A DNA stretch of 8,958 bases. Origin: Limisphaerales bacterium. Its GTDB lineage: Bacteria > Verrucomicrobiota > Verrucomicrobiia > Limisphaerales > UBA11358. The translations under genes were made by a program, and so were the position numbers. This document shows positions 1-6,440 of this stretch, in pieces. The notes under the pieces are model-generated. The model searched no databases. It saw only the letters and a program-made list of their open reading frames with translations, and was not told the DNA's origin. Where the stretch lies: contig PKZR01000275.1 of assembly GCA_003133815.1 (NCBI GenBank), forward strand, positions 1-8,958, read 5' to 3'. Positions within the stretch are counted from its first letter, which is position 1; every line of letters starts with the position of its first letter.

Positions 1-1398
1 CCGATGAACGCCATTCTCGGTTTCAGCGAATTGCTCCAAAATGATTTGCGTGCGCCGAAGCACCGGCAATATCTGCAATCCATCCGCGCCAGCGCGAGTT
101 CGTTGCTGCTGCTGATCAACGACATTCTCGACATGTCGAAAATCGAGGCGGGCGTGATGGAATTGCGTCCTGAGCCGACCGACCTGCGCGAGATTTGTGA
201 TTTTCTGCACACGTTGTTTTCCGAACCGGCTGCCAGAAAAGCACTCAGACTGGAATGTCATGTCGCCGAAAATTTTCCGCATGCGGTGTTGATTGACCGC
301 ATTCGGCTCCGGCAGATTTTGGTCAATCTCGTCGGCAACGCGGTCAAGTTCACCGACAAAGGCGTAATCGAAGTGCGCGTCACTTGGGAAAAGCAACAGA
401 CCAGCAGTCAGGTCACGCTGATCATCGAGGTTTTGGACACTGGCGTGGGCATTCCCAAAGACAAGCTGGACACGATATTCAAACCGTTCGTCCAGGCGGG
501 CGCGCATCGCGAAAAAGAAAAACAAGGCACGGGTTTGGGGCTGTCCATCGTCAAGCGCCTCACCGAAATCATGGGCGGCAGCGTGACCGTGGCGAGCGTA
601 ATGGAACAAGGCTCGGCGTTTCATTTACGGTTTCCCGACGTGCCAATTTCAACCCGGTTGCCCGCTTCCGAAAAATCAGCTTCGACCGGAGAAACGAATT
701 TTAACGAATTGCGCGCGGCAACATTGCTGGTGGTGGATGACAACGAAACCAACTGCCAGTTGATCGCCGGAATGTTTGCCGGCTCCCATCATCATTTGAT
801 TTTTGGTTCCAGCGGCGAAGAAGCCGTGGCCAAATCTCGTGAACTCAAACCCGATGTTCTTTTGCTTGACGTGCGGATGCCCGGCATGGGCGGACACGAG
901 GCGTTGGCGCAAATCCGCAAAATTCCCAGCCTGGAATTTATGCCGGTCATCGCCATCACCGCTTCCAATTTGTTGAGCGAAGAAAATCTGTCGAAAGAGC
1001 GTTTCAGCGGTTATGTCCGCAAACCGTTTTCCAAACGCGAACTGTTTGAAGAACTGGCGGATTTTCTGCCGCGACAACCCAAGGCCGAATCTCCAGAGGA
1101 AAAAAATGTTCCGGCGAAAAAGGAAATTTCGCCCGCGCCCAAGGAACTGATTTCTCAATTGCGTCATTTGCTCGTTGAGCCGTGGCCGTCCATCCGCGAC
1201 AGCGTGGCCGTGAATGAAAGCAAGATTTTTGCGCAAGGCTTGGAAGGTTTGGGCCAGCGCTGGCAATGCGAGCCGCTGGTCCACTACGCGCAGAAACTGC
1301 TCCTTGACGCGGACAATTACGCCGTGACAGATTTGGAAAAACATCTCGGCGAATTCGCCGCGCTCGTCGAACAACTTGACCAAGGAACGCCAGAATGA
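1..1398 (+). CDS. Hybrid sensor histidine kinase with C-terminal receiver (5' end outside window)
   Basis: This is the C-terminal 465 residues of a hybrid histidine kinase, which autophosphorylates on a His and passes the phosphate to its own receiver. The first residues (PMNAILGFSELL) are what normally follows the HEIRT phospho-His box, so the His itself and any sensor region lie upstream. Counting the Met at base 4 as 1, the HATPase domain shows an N-box (NLVGNAVKF, about 108-116), a G1 box (DTGVGIP, 145-151) and a G2 box (GTGLGLSIV, 175-183). The receiver starts at about 240 with acidic VVDDNE, phospho-acceptor Asp289 (LLLDVRMPG) and Lys340 (RKPF). The last 80 or so residues form a helical tail of the kind seen at the end of many hybrid kinases, possibly HPt-like, but I see no clear phospho-His. 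Its stop overlaps the next start (ATGA), suggesting translational coupling. Domain calls are firm; the signal sensed is unknown. Confidence 0.93.
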   Translation, partial: PMNAILGFSELLQNDLRAPKHRQYLQSIRASASSLLLLINDILDMSKIEAGVMELRPEPTDLREICDFLHTLFSEPAARKALRLECHVAENFPHAVLIDRIRLRQILVNLVGNAVKFTDKGVIEVRVTWEKQQTSSQVTLIIEVLDTGVGIPKDKLDTIFKPFVQAGAHREKEKQGTGLGLSIVKRLTEIMGGSVTVASVMEQGSAFHLRFPDVPISTRLPASEKSASTGETNFNELRAATLLVVDDNETNCQLIAGMFAGSHHHLIFGSSGEEAVAKSRELKPDVLLLDVRMPGMGGHEALAQIRKIPSLEFMPVIAITASNLLSEENLSKERFSGYVRKPFSKRELFEELADFLPRQPKAESPEEKNVPAKKEISPAPKELISQLRHLLVEPWPSIRDSVAVNESKIFAQGLEGLGQRWQCEPLVHYAQKLLLDADNYAVTDLEKHLGEFAALVEQLDQGTPE

Positions 1399-2564
1399 GT
1401 TCAAACGCACAGCCAGTCATCGCGCCGGCGGAAGAAAATCATGCTGCGCCGGTTTCTGCATTGCCCGATGAAATGAGGCCGGCGCGAATCCTTGTCGTGG
1501 ATGACCAGCCTGCAAACATCCAGATTGTCGGCGCGGTGCTGGGCAAATTGGGCCACGAAATTATTCCCGCCTCGGACGGCGCGACGGCCTTGAAGCGCGT
1601 CGCCTTGCGGATGCCGGATTTGATTTTGCTGGATTTGCTGATGCCCGGCATGAACGGTTTTGAAGTCTGCCTGCAACTTAAATTAAATCCTGAATGGAAA
1701 GAAATCCCGGTCATTTTTCTTTCCGCCGCCGATGACAAAGAAATGATTGTCCGCGCGCTGAATTCCGGCGGCGTGGATTACATCACCAAGCCGTTCAATC
1801 AGGCTGAACTTATTTCGCGCGTGCGGACGCAACTGGCGCTTAAAACCGCGCGCGACCAGCTCAAGCAACTCGCCGAGGACAAGGACGAATTGCTCGGCAT
1901 CCTTGCGCATGATTTGAAAAACTATCTCGGCGGCATGAACATGAGCGCGGAATTGATGAGCCGGCAGATCGAGCGTTTCAAGGACGAACGCATGACGCAA
2001 TTGTTGGACAACATGATTCGTTCGAGTTCGTCCGCGATGGCTTTCGTCAAAGAATTCCTCGCTAATTCCGCGACGGATCACGGGTTCACCTTGAAGCCAA
2101 TCGCGGTCAACCTGACGGAGATTGCCACTGCCGCTGTTCGTCAATATCAGGAAGCGGCGCGGCTGAAGAAAATTAAAATCCAGACCGATTTTCCCGTCGA
2201 GGCCGTCCTCGTGCTCGCGGACATTTTTGCGCTCGACCAGGTTTTGGACAATTTGATTTCCAACGCGCTGAAATTTTCATCGCCAGACAAAGAGATTTTT
2301 GTCTCCGTCCGCTCGGCGGGCGACCATGCCGAATGTGTCATCCGTGACGAAGGTCCGGGTTTCACCGTCGAGGACAAAGAAAAAATGTTTCGCCGCTACG
2401 TTCGCCTTTCTGCGCGTCCGACGGGTGGCGAACCGTCCACCGGCTTGGGCTTGAGCATCGTTCGCAAACTGGTGCAGGGTATGAACGGGGAATTATCCTG
2501 TGAAAGCATCCCTGAAAACGGGGCGACATTTATTGTTCGCCTGCCGCTTTCGATTTCAACCTGA
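1395..2564 (+). CDS. Receiver-histidine kinase (REC-HisKA-HATPase)
   Basis: This 389-residue cytoplasmic protein has a receiver first and a kinase after it, with no membrane segment. The receiver (about 30-148) has ILVVDDQ, phospho-acceptor Asp80 (ILLDLLMPG), Ser110 and Lys132 (TKPF). A short coiled linker (about 149-165) leads to the dimerisation domain with His172 in the box LLGILAHDLKN. The HATPase domain has an N-box (NLISNALKF, 286-294), a G1 box (DEGPGF, 318-323) and a G2 box (STGLGLSIV, 348-356). All catalytic motifs are intact. This layout is typical of kinases whose activity is gated by phosphorylation from an upstream kinase. The ATGA overlap with the hybrid kinase upstream makes that hybrid the natural donor, but that link is an inference. 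The start is fixed by the overlap, and the N-terminal 28 residues are probably disordered. Confidence 0.94.
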   Translation: MSSNAQPVIAPAEENHAAPVSALPDEMRPARILVVDDQPANIQIVGAVLGKLGHEIIPASDGATALKRVALRMPDLILLDLLMPGMNGFEVCLQLKLNPEWKEIPVIFLSAADDKEMIVRALNSGGVDYITKPFNQAELISRVRTQLALKTARDQLKQLAEDKDELLGILAHDLKNYLGGMNMSAELMSRQIERFKDERMTQLLDNMIRSSSSAMAFVKEFLANSATDHGFTLKPIAVNLTEIATAAVRQYQEAARLKKIKIQTDFPVEAVLVLADIFALDQVLDNLISNALKFSSPDKEIFVSVRSAGDHAECVIRDEGPGFTVEDKEKMFRRYVRLSARPTGGEPSTGLGLSIVRKLVQGMNGELSCESIPENGATFIVRLPLSIST

Positions 2565-2575
2565 CAAAATAATTT

Positions 2576-3001
2576 ATGGATTTTTTAGTCATAGATGACG
2601 ACAAGACGTTCCGCGATGCAACTTGCTTTCTCATCGAGGAGGCCGGGCATTACGCGGAAGGCGTCGAATCCGGCCAACTCGGATTGAACTGGCTGAAGGA
2701 AGACAAATGGGACGCCGTGTTGCTCGATGTAAATCTTGGTCGAGAAAACGGCCTGGACGTGCTGGTGGAAATTCAAAAACAATTTCCGCAGCTTCCGGTC
2801 GTCATGTTCACCGCGCAAGGCAGCGTGAAAGTCGCCGTTGAAGCCATGCGGCGCGGCGCGGTGGATTTTCTGGAAAAGCCATTTCAACGCGAACAGTTCA
2901 TGACGGTGCTGGCGCGGCTGCAACGACTTCGTCAAATGAGCCAGCGCATTGAGCGGCTCGAACAGGACGTTAACCAAATAAGGTTTTTATGTCTCGCGTG
3001 A
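2576..3001 (+). pseudogene. NtrC-type response regulator, receiver only; probably truncated
   Basis: A complete receiver domain is visible: acidic cluster Asp7-9, phospho-acceptor Asp51 (VLLDVNLG), Thr79 (MFTA), and Lys101 (EKPF). It is followed by a helix (LQRLRQMSQRIERLEQDV) that looks like the receiver-to-AAA+ linker of NtrC-family, sigma-54-dependent activators. In that family the linker leads into an AAA+ domain and a Fis-type HTH, giving 440-480 residues in all. Here the frame stops after a short unrelated tail (RFLCLA) at residue 141, exactly where a degenerate 12-bp tandem array starts. I therefore infer loss of the output domains by rearrangement. The gene lies 11 bases after the receiver-kinase and is probably cotranscribed. 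No clear ribosome site precedes the start. It could still act as a stand-alone single-domain receiver. Confidence 0.75.
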
Positions 3002-3284
3002 TGTCTTACGAAATGCTTCGTCTAGTGCTAACCTTGTTACCAACAGTGTTGCTTCGTGTCGTGCTAACCGTGTTGCTTTGGATGTTGCTTCGTTTGTTGA
3101 CACCCTGTTGCTAACCGTGTTGCGAAGTTGTTGCCAACATCCGTGCCAACCGGCGTGCTGCGTTGACCGTGAACAGTCCGCAGACCGTCCACAGCCAGCA
3201 ACAGTCCACGACGATGCTACGCGAGATGACAACCGGGATGCGAAGTCGGCTACGGCGGCAGTTGCCTACGTTCACGCCAACCAT
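2991..3284. repeat. Degenerate 12-bp tandem array (array 1)
   Basis: From 2991 the sequence falls into units of 12 bp, occasionally 11. Units headed GCTAACC or GCTTCG begin at 3015, 3027, 3051, 3063, 3075, 3087, 3110, 3133, 3145 and 3157. The best units read GCTAACCGTGTT (3063 and 3110) and GCTTCGTTTGTT (3087). A weaker continuation has GATG-headed units at exactly 12-bp spacing (3213, 3225, 3237). Because 12 bp is four codons, the minus-strand reading is a four-residue pattern (ATRL-ARHE-ATLL-VTRL-ALDE). I do not think this is a real protein. The array starts within bases of where the NtrC-type reading frame breaks. Confidence 0.8.
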
Positions 3285-3595
3285 AAAACGGCGTTAAAAT
3301 AAACCATCGTGAAAGTGATTTTTTGGATAGACACCATCCCCTTGCCGTCATAGAGGCCAGACTGGCACAGACACGCCGGGGCGACAAAAGGCGTATCAAC
3401 GCCGTTCAACACGTTTCAAAATCCCGACTCGCGTGAATCGCCTTCTGATAGTATGGCTCGCTGCGCGTCGTCAAGGTTGTGCCTTCGGCCTCCACCTGTG
3501 ACTACGCTCGCTTCGCCAAAACCCGATGGCGATTAAGGATTCACGCTGGAAATGTCACGGTCGTTGGTGAGAAAGTAAATATTGGCCAAGTTCAT
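3285..3595. other. Intergenic region, no gene recognised
   Basis: No convincing gene is visible. The minus strand has several short open stretches separated by stops (for example one of about 38 codons ending near 3424) that read like protein but have no start and no family I recognise, so decayed coding sequence is possible. A small perfect hairpin (GGCGT, loop ATCA, ACGCC) lies at 3390-3403. It is too weak and lacks a T-tract, so I do not call it a terminator for the nuclease gene that ends at 3596. Confidence 0.5.
3390..3403. repeat. Short inverted repeat
   Basis: Five-bp arms GGCGT and ACGCC with a four-base loop. There is no poly-T run on either side, and its role is unknown. Confidence 0.35.
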
Positions 3596-4777
3596 TCATG
3601 TCTTGTGCTTCTTTACTTTGGTGGGCTTGGTCTGCGAAAGTTCTTTTTCCAACTGTGCGATGCTCGGCAGAGCGCTCTGGAGTTTCTTCGGCAGGGCACG
3701 CGTAAGCTCGTAGTCGGAAACGCCGATGGCTTTGTCCATGCCACGAAGGGCATACTCGGCGACGATTTTATTTTTTTCCTCGCAGAGAATGAGACCGATG
3801 GAACGCTGATCGGAAGCGTGCTTCATGCGGTCGTCCACGGCGTTCAGATAAAAATTCATCTTCCCGGCATATTCCGCCTTGAACGAGCCGACCTTCAGAT
3901 CAATGACGACGAAGCAGCGGAGCTTGAGATGGTAAAATAGCAGGTCTATGTAGAAATCGTTGTCGCCGACTTCCATATGAACCTGACGACCAACGAAGGC
4001 AAAGCCGGTGCCGAGTTCCACAAGAAAATTCTGAAGATGCCTGAGCAGGCCGGTTTCAAGTTCGCGCTCGTGGAAGGGTTTTTCCAGCGTGAGAAAATCG
4101 AAGACGTAGGGGTCTTTGAGAAGCTGGGACGCGAGGTCGGACTGCGGCGGCGGCAGGGTGCGCTGGAAATTGGTAACGGCCTTGCCGTGCCGTTCGTGCG
4201 CGCGGCTTTGAATCTGGAGCGAGAGGACATCGCGGCTCCAGCCATGCTCGAAGGCCTGCCGGGCATACCAGAGGCGCGTGGGCAGGTCTTTCACTTTCTG
4301 GATGAGAATGACGTTGTGCGCCCAGGTCAATTGGGCAACGGCCCGTTGCCAAATTTGAACGTCGGCGAATTCGGCGGGTAATTGGGTCACTGGCGGCAGC
4401 CCTTTTTTACCGCCGGTGGAATCATCTGACAATTTGGCAACCGCCCGTTGCCAAATTGGGCCGAAGGCAGGGTATTCAGCAAAAAACTGAATCATCAGGC
4501 GCAGATTGCGCGCGGAGAAACCCTTCACCTCCGGCAAGTCGTTGTGCAGATCGGTCGCCAGCCTGGGCAGGACGGCAGCGCCCCAGCCTTCAATTTTCTG
4601 TCGCTCCGCCAACACGCCGCCGATCTCCCAATAAAGCATGAGCATACTGGCATTGCCCGCCATCGCGGTGCGCACCTGCGCGGTGCGGATGCGCTGCTTT
4701 ATGTCGGCCAGCAGCCCGGCGTAGTTTCCAGCGGTGGCGGGCGAAATCGGTTTGTTCTTTGGAATAAGTCTGCTCAT
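3596..4777 (-). CDS. YhcG-family PD-(D/E)xK nuclease (DUF1016)
   Basis: The 393-residue protein matches the YhcG/DUF1016 family. The N-terminal domain has the family signature YWEIGGVLAERQ (49-60), then GWGAAVLPRLATDL (64-77) and GFSARNLRLMIQFF (86-99). A TWAHN motif (151-155) corresponds to the family's PWGHN. The C-terminal nuclease domain carries Asp278 (FYIDLLFYH), Asp293 and Lys295 (VIDLK), then the conserved AEYAGKMNFYLN (301-312). This is a plausible intact PD-(D/E)xK site. The tail is Lys-rich. The family is widespread in accessory DNA and is thought to be a DNA nuclease, with roles in recombination or defence suggested but not settled. Unusually, IWQRAVA occurs twice (108-114 and 142-148), each coded by a palindrome copy, giving about 34 extra residues. 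The gene stands alone: 232 bases separate it from the HTH gene upstream. No clear Shine-Dalgarno precedes the ATG. Confidence 0.92.
   Translation of the reverse strand: MSRLIPKNKPISPATAGNYAGLLADIKQRIRTAQVRTAMAGNASMLMLYWEIGGVLAERQKIEGWGAAVLPRLATDLHNDLPEVKGFSARNLRLMIQFFAEYPAFGPIWQRAVAKLSDDSTGGKKGLPPVTQLPAEFADVQIWQRAVAQLTWAHNVILIQKVKDLPTRLWYARQAFEHGWSRDVLSLQIQSRAHERHGKAVTNFQRTLPPPQSDLASQLLKDPYVFDFLTLEKPFHERELETGLLRHLQNFLVELGTGFAFVGRQVHMEVGDNDFYIDLLFYHLKLRCFVVIDLKVGSFKAEYAGKMNFYLNAVDDRMKHASDQRSIGLILCEEKNKIVAEYALRGMDKAIGVSDYELTRALPKKLQSALPSIAQLEKELSQTKPTKVKKHKT
4328..4356. repeat. 29-bp palindromic element inside the YhcG gene, copy A
   Basis: Arms CAATTGGGCAAC (4328-4339) and GTTGCCAAATTT (4345-4356) around a five-base loop, 10 of 12 positions pairing. 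It matches copy B at 27 of 29 positions in the same orientation. On the coding strand it encodes QIWQRAVAQL, just before TWAHN, where the family normally has a similar motif. Confidence 0.85.
4430..4458. repeat. 29-bp palindromic element inside the YhcG gene, copy B
   Basis: Perfect 12-bp arms, CAATTTGGCAAC (4430-4441) and GTTGCCAAATTG (4447-4458), around the loop CGCCC. It lies exactly 102 bp from copy A, so the reading frame is kept. It encodes IWQRAVAKL, in a stretch that looks like an insertion relative to the family. Confidence 0.88.
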
Positions 4778-5009
4778 GCGACAGGCATTAGAATGTGTTC
4801 ATCCAGAATGTGATTCAAGTCAATGTTCCCTTCACCCTGACATTTCAAGCAATTGCTTTATTCGTCGGCACGCTTCGGTCGGCGGTTCGGCGAGCGGAAC
4901 GTCCTCGCCGTGCCGCTGACGGAAGCGCAACGCGACTGCGTTTTCCATTTTGTGCCGCGACGAGCGCGCGTGAAGCCGCAGCGGAACGTGCGTTGGTCGC
5001 GGCGATGTT
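4778..5009. other. Gap between two minus-strand genes
   Basis: This 232-bp stretch separates the HTH gene stop from the nuclease start. It should hold the nuclease promoter, but I find no convincing -35/-10 pair at proper spacing; a TTGACT on the minus strand near 4818 lacks a partner. The half nearer the HTH gene is GC-rich with recurring CGGAACG and GCGAC words, with no array clear enough to call. Confidence 0.4.
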
Positions 5010-5438
5010 TCACGATGTTTGGTTTGAGGCTCCGTTGTCTTTCAACATTCTTATGTTGGCAATGCGCGGGCCGCGCTCTGGTTTTGAGGCCGGCTGGAAT
5101 GAAGTTGGCGCGCTGATCTGTGATGTCGGTGGCGGTGTGGGTGACGCAGTTTGAATTGTCGCCGGTGTGACGTGGGCATATTTCCGCCGTTTGCGCCGCT
5201 TGCCGCCGTTCAAAATAATGCGCCCATATTCCGCCACGCGCGCCACGCTGGTTTTCACGCCTTGTTGACCCAGCAATTCCGCGACTGACCTGTAAGACGC
5301 TCTTTTGGAGCGCAACATGACAATAAATTCATGGTATGGTTTGAGCGTATGAAACGGGATGCGGCTTGGAGCGGGTTGAAATTCCTCCGCAATTTTTCGC
5401 AGCACTTCGGGATCAGGTGTTGTGTTTGATGTGTTCAT
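5010..5438 (-). CDS. Small HTH-like protein of unknown function
   Basis: A 142-residue basic protein with no family I can name firmly. Residues about 33-78 (LKPYHEFIVMLRSKRASYRSVAELLGQQGVKTSVARVAEY) read as a predicted helix-turn-helix of the type 'choose-a-target by resolvase-like HTH', found in small plasmid and mobile-element proteins. A strongly basic run KRRKRRK follows (80-86), then a Pro/Thr/Ser/Gln-rich flexible linker (91-118). The C-terminus has a short ordered-looking segment, ERGPRIANIRML (121-132). DNA binding is likely on this basis; a role in conjugation or in regulating neighbouring genes is a guess. There is no Shine-Dalgarno before the ATG, and the sequence upstream is repeat array 2. 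The gene is not tightly linked to either minus-strand neighbour. Confidence 0.72.
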   Translation of the reverse strand: MNTSNTTPDPEVLRKIAEEFQPAPSRIPFHTLKPYHEFIVMLRSKRASYRSVAELLGQQGVKTSVARVAEYGRIILNGGKRRKRRKYAHVTPATIQTASPTPPPTSQISAPTSFQPASKPERGPRIANIRMLKDNGASNQTS

Positions 5439-5488
5439 AATTATTGGGCGTCATGGTTGAAAACGTGATGCCAAAACTTTGACGAGTC

Positions 5489-5768
5489 GTCTTACGGGAT
5501 GTTTCGCGGGATGTTGAATAGTCTGCTGCGCGGACGGTGACACTGCCGCTGCCGGATTGTTGCGCGCCATATCGCGAGTTGTCTCGCGGGCCATTTGCGC
5601 GGACGTTCGACGGTATTGCTTTTGCCGCTGCCTGGCTATTGCCGGGAAATTGTGCGGAACCAAGCGAGACATCTCGTCGGATTTCTTGCTGGATGGTTCG
5701 CGGACATTGCGCGACCGCCTCGCGGGATTCCGCCGATTCGTCAGCGAGCCGTTGGCGAGCTGCGAAAG
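5489..5768. repeat. Degenerate 11-12-bp periodic array (array 2)
   Basis: Words of the form CGGG, CGGA or CGAG, usually preceded by TCG or TGCG, recur every 11-12 bp with some irregular steps: 5495, 5507, 5531, 5575, 5587, 5600, 5611, 5643, 5655, 5665, 5678, 5701, 5712, 5723, 5734, 5745 and 5756. Typical units are TCGCGGGATGTT-like and TCGCGGACATTG-like. The first 18 bases (GTCTTACGGGATGTTTCG, 5489-5506) match array 1 at 3003-3020 in 15 positions and in the same orientation. A minus-strand frame of 170 codons crosses the array; I treat it as non-coding because its composition simply mirrors the repeat. Confidence 0.65.
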
Positions 5769-5837
5769 CCTAATAAAAATTTGGGGGTAAGGCGTATACC
5801 CTATCAAAGCGGTAGCACACAACCGTGCGACTGCACC
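5769..5837. other. Spacer between arrays 2 and 3
   Basis: A 69-bp stretch beginning AT-rich (TAATAAAAATTTGGGGG). No gene or clear periodicity is visible, though two CCGTG words 13 bp apart (5823 and 5836) suggest array 3 may begin here. Confidence 0.35.
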
Positions 5838-5935
5838 GTGACGTGAAAATTGTTGTATCGGACTTTTCACACTTCGTGAATGCAACTGTGCAAATTGACG
5901 ATGCAATTTGTGACGTGAAATTGATTGTGCCGGCG
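5838..5935. repeat. Third 12-bp periodic block with 24-bp direct repeats (array 3)
   Basis: Consecutive 12-bp units run from 5876: GTGAATGCAACT, GTGCAAATTGAC, GATGCAATTTGT, GACGTGAAATTG, ATTGTGCCGGCG. Two 24-bp direct repeats that both begin GTGACGTGAAA lie at 5838-5861 and 5910-5933, 72 bp apart (six units), matching at 19 of 24 positions. An inverted repeat CAAATTG/CAATTTG with a six-base loop sits at 5891-5910. The minus-strand reading gives a four-residue pattern with Ser/Thr in every fourth position (NFTS-QIAS-SICT-VAFT). Confidence 0.6.
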
Positions 5936-5990
5936 TTTTCGTTTTTGCAAGCGCGCCGGGCACAGTCTGATTGTCGGGGATGAAATATGA

Positions 5991-6281
5991 TCATGGTTCG
6001 TTGATTGTTTCGCCGTCGTCATTTTGCGCCGAGTCAATATCGGTGATGATGATTGGCGGCGGTGATTGATTCGGCGGTCGCGTCGTGATGATGATACCGG
6101 GAATGACCGTGGCGGAGTTGCCATGTAGCCGTCTCCGCCGCAAGCCGCCGCCCAACACCCAGGCAATCGCTCCCAGGGACAGCCAGACGAAAACGAGGTA
6201 GAGATAAACGCCGTAATTTGAGATCAGGGCGTCCAGAAAGTTGAACACGGGATTCAGCACGTCAGCCGGATTTAAGCTCAT
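5991..6281 (-). CDS. Small single-pass membrane protein, function unknown
   Basis: A 96-residue protein. I chose the ATG at 6281 because a good Shine-Dalgarno (GGAGGG) sits seven bases upstream on the minus strand; the open frame extends 23 codons further (to 6350), but that part is Ser/His-rich and lacks a ribosome site. After a 25-residue N-terminus comes one clear membrane segment (YLYLVFVWLSLGAIAWVLGG, about 26-45), followed at once by LRRRR. The positive-inside rule puts the N-terminus outside and the Pro/Ile/Thr-rich, acidic C-terminal half (about 52-96) in the cytoplasm. I recognise no family. The gene lies immediately downstream of the tRNA-derived attachment site and points away from the recombinase. 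Confidence 0.7.
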   Translation of the reverse strand: MSLNPADVLNPVFNFLDALISNYGVYLYLVFVWLSLGAIAWVLGGGLRRRRLHGNSATVIPGIIITTRPPNQSPPPIIITDIDSAQNDDGETINEP

Positions 6282-6345
6282 GGCTGGCCCTCCGCTGAAT
6301 TGATGATGGCGAGAACTGCTGCTTTGAGTGGGGCAGGAAGTTTTG

Positions 6346-6366
6346 CCCAAGCTGTGACTACTTGGG
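6346..6366. repeat. Inverted repeat left of the attachment site
   Basis: Perfect six-bp arms CCCAAG (6346-6351) and CTTGGG (6361-6366) with a nine-base loop. It lies about 65 bp upstream of the membrane-protein start, on the upstream side, and 75 bp from the att site. There is no T-tract. It may be a protein-binding site. Confidence 0.4.
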
Positions 6367-6393
6367 ACAGTTCAGGGCTTAACGGGACTGAAA

Positions 6394-6415
6394 TTTGTGA
6401 GTCCCTTTGTGAGTC
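6394..6415 (+). repeat. Tandem 10-bp direct repeat, 12-bp spacing, left of att
   Basis: TTTGTGAGTC occurs at 6394-6403 and 6406-6415. Recombinase arm-type sites are often tandem repeats like this, but the identification is by position only. Confidence 0.55.
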
Positions 6416-6440
6416 ACCATCACAATTCCCTTGTAAAATA

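Noticed and set aside
676..1410. 244-codon minus-strand frame
   Set aside because: Antisense to the hybrid kinase receiver and tail; composition is explained by the kinase codons.
2987..3232. 81-codon minus-strand frame with ATRL-like repeats
   Set aside because: Pure read-through of array 1; the four-residue pattern follows from the 12-bp period.
2991..3284. CRISPR array
   Set aside because: The units are 12 bp, contiguous and degenerate, with no 25-40-bp conserved repeats and no unique spacers.
3390..3403. Integron attC site or terminator
   Set aside because: There are no paired R and L core boxes, the stem is only five bp, and no T-tract follows.
3479..3940. 153-codon plus-strand frame
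   Set aside because: It lies mostly antisense to the well-supported YhcG nuclease; a shadow.
5451..5963. 170-codon minus-strand frame
   Set aside because: It runs through arrays 2 and 3. Its composition only reflects the 12-bp units, and it has no ribosome site or recognisable domain.
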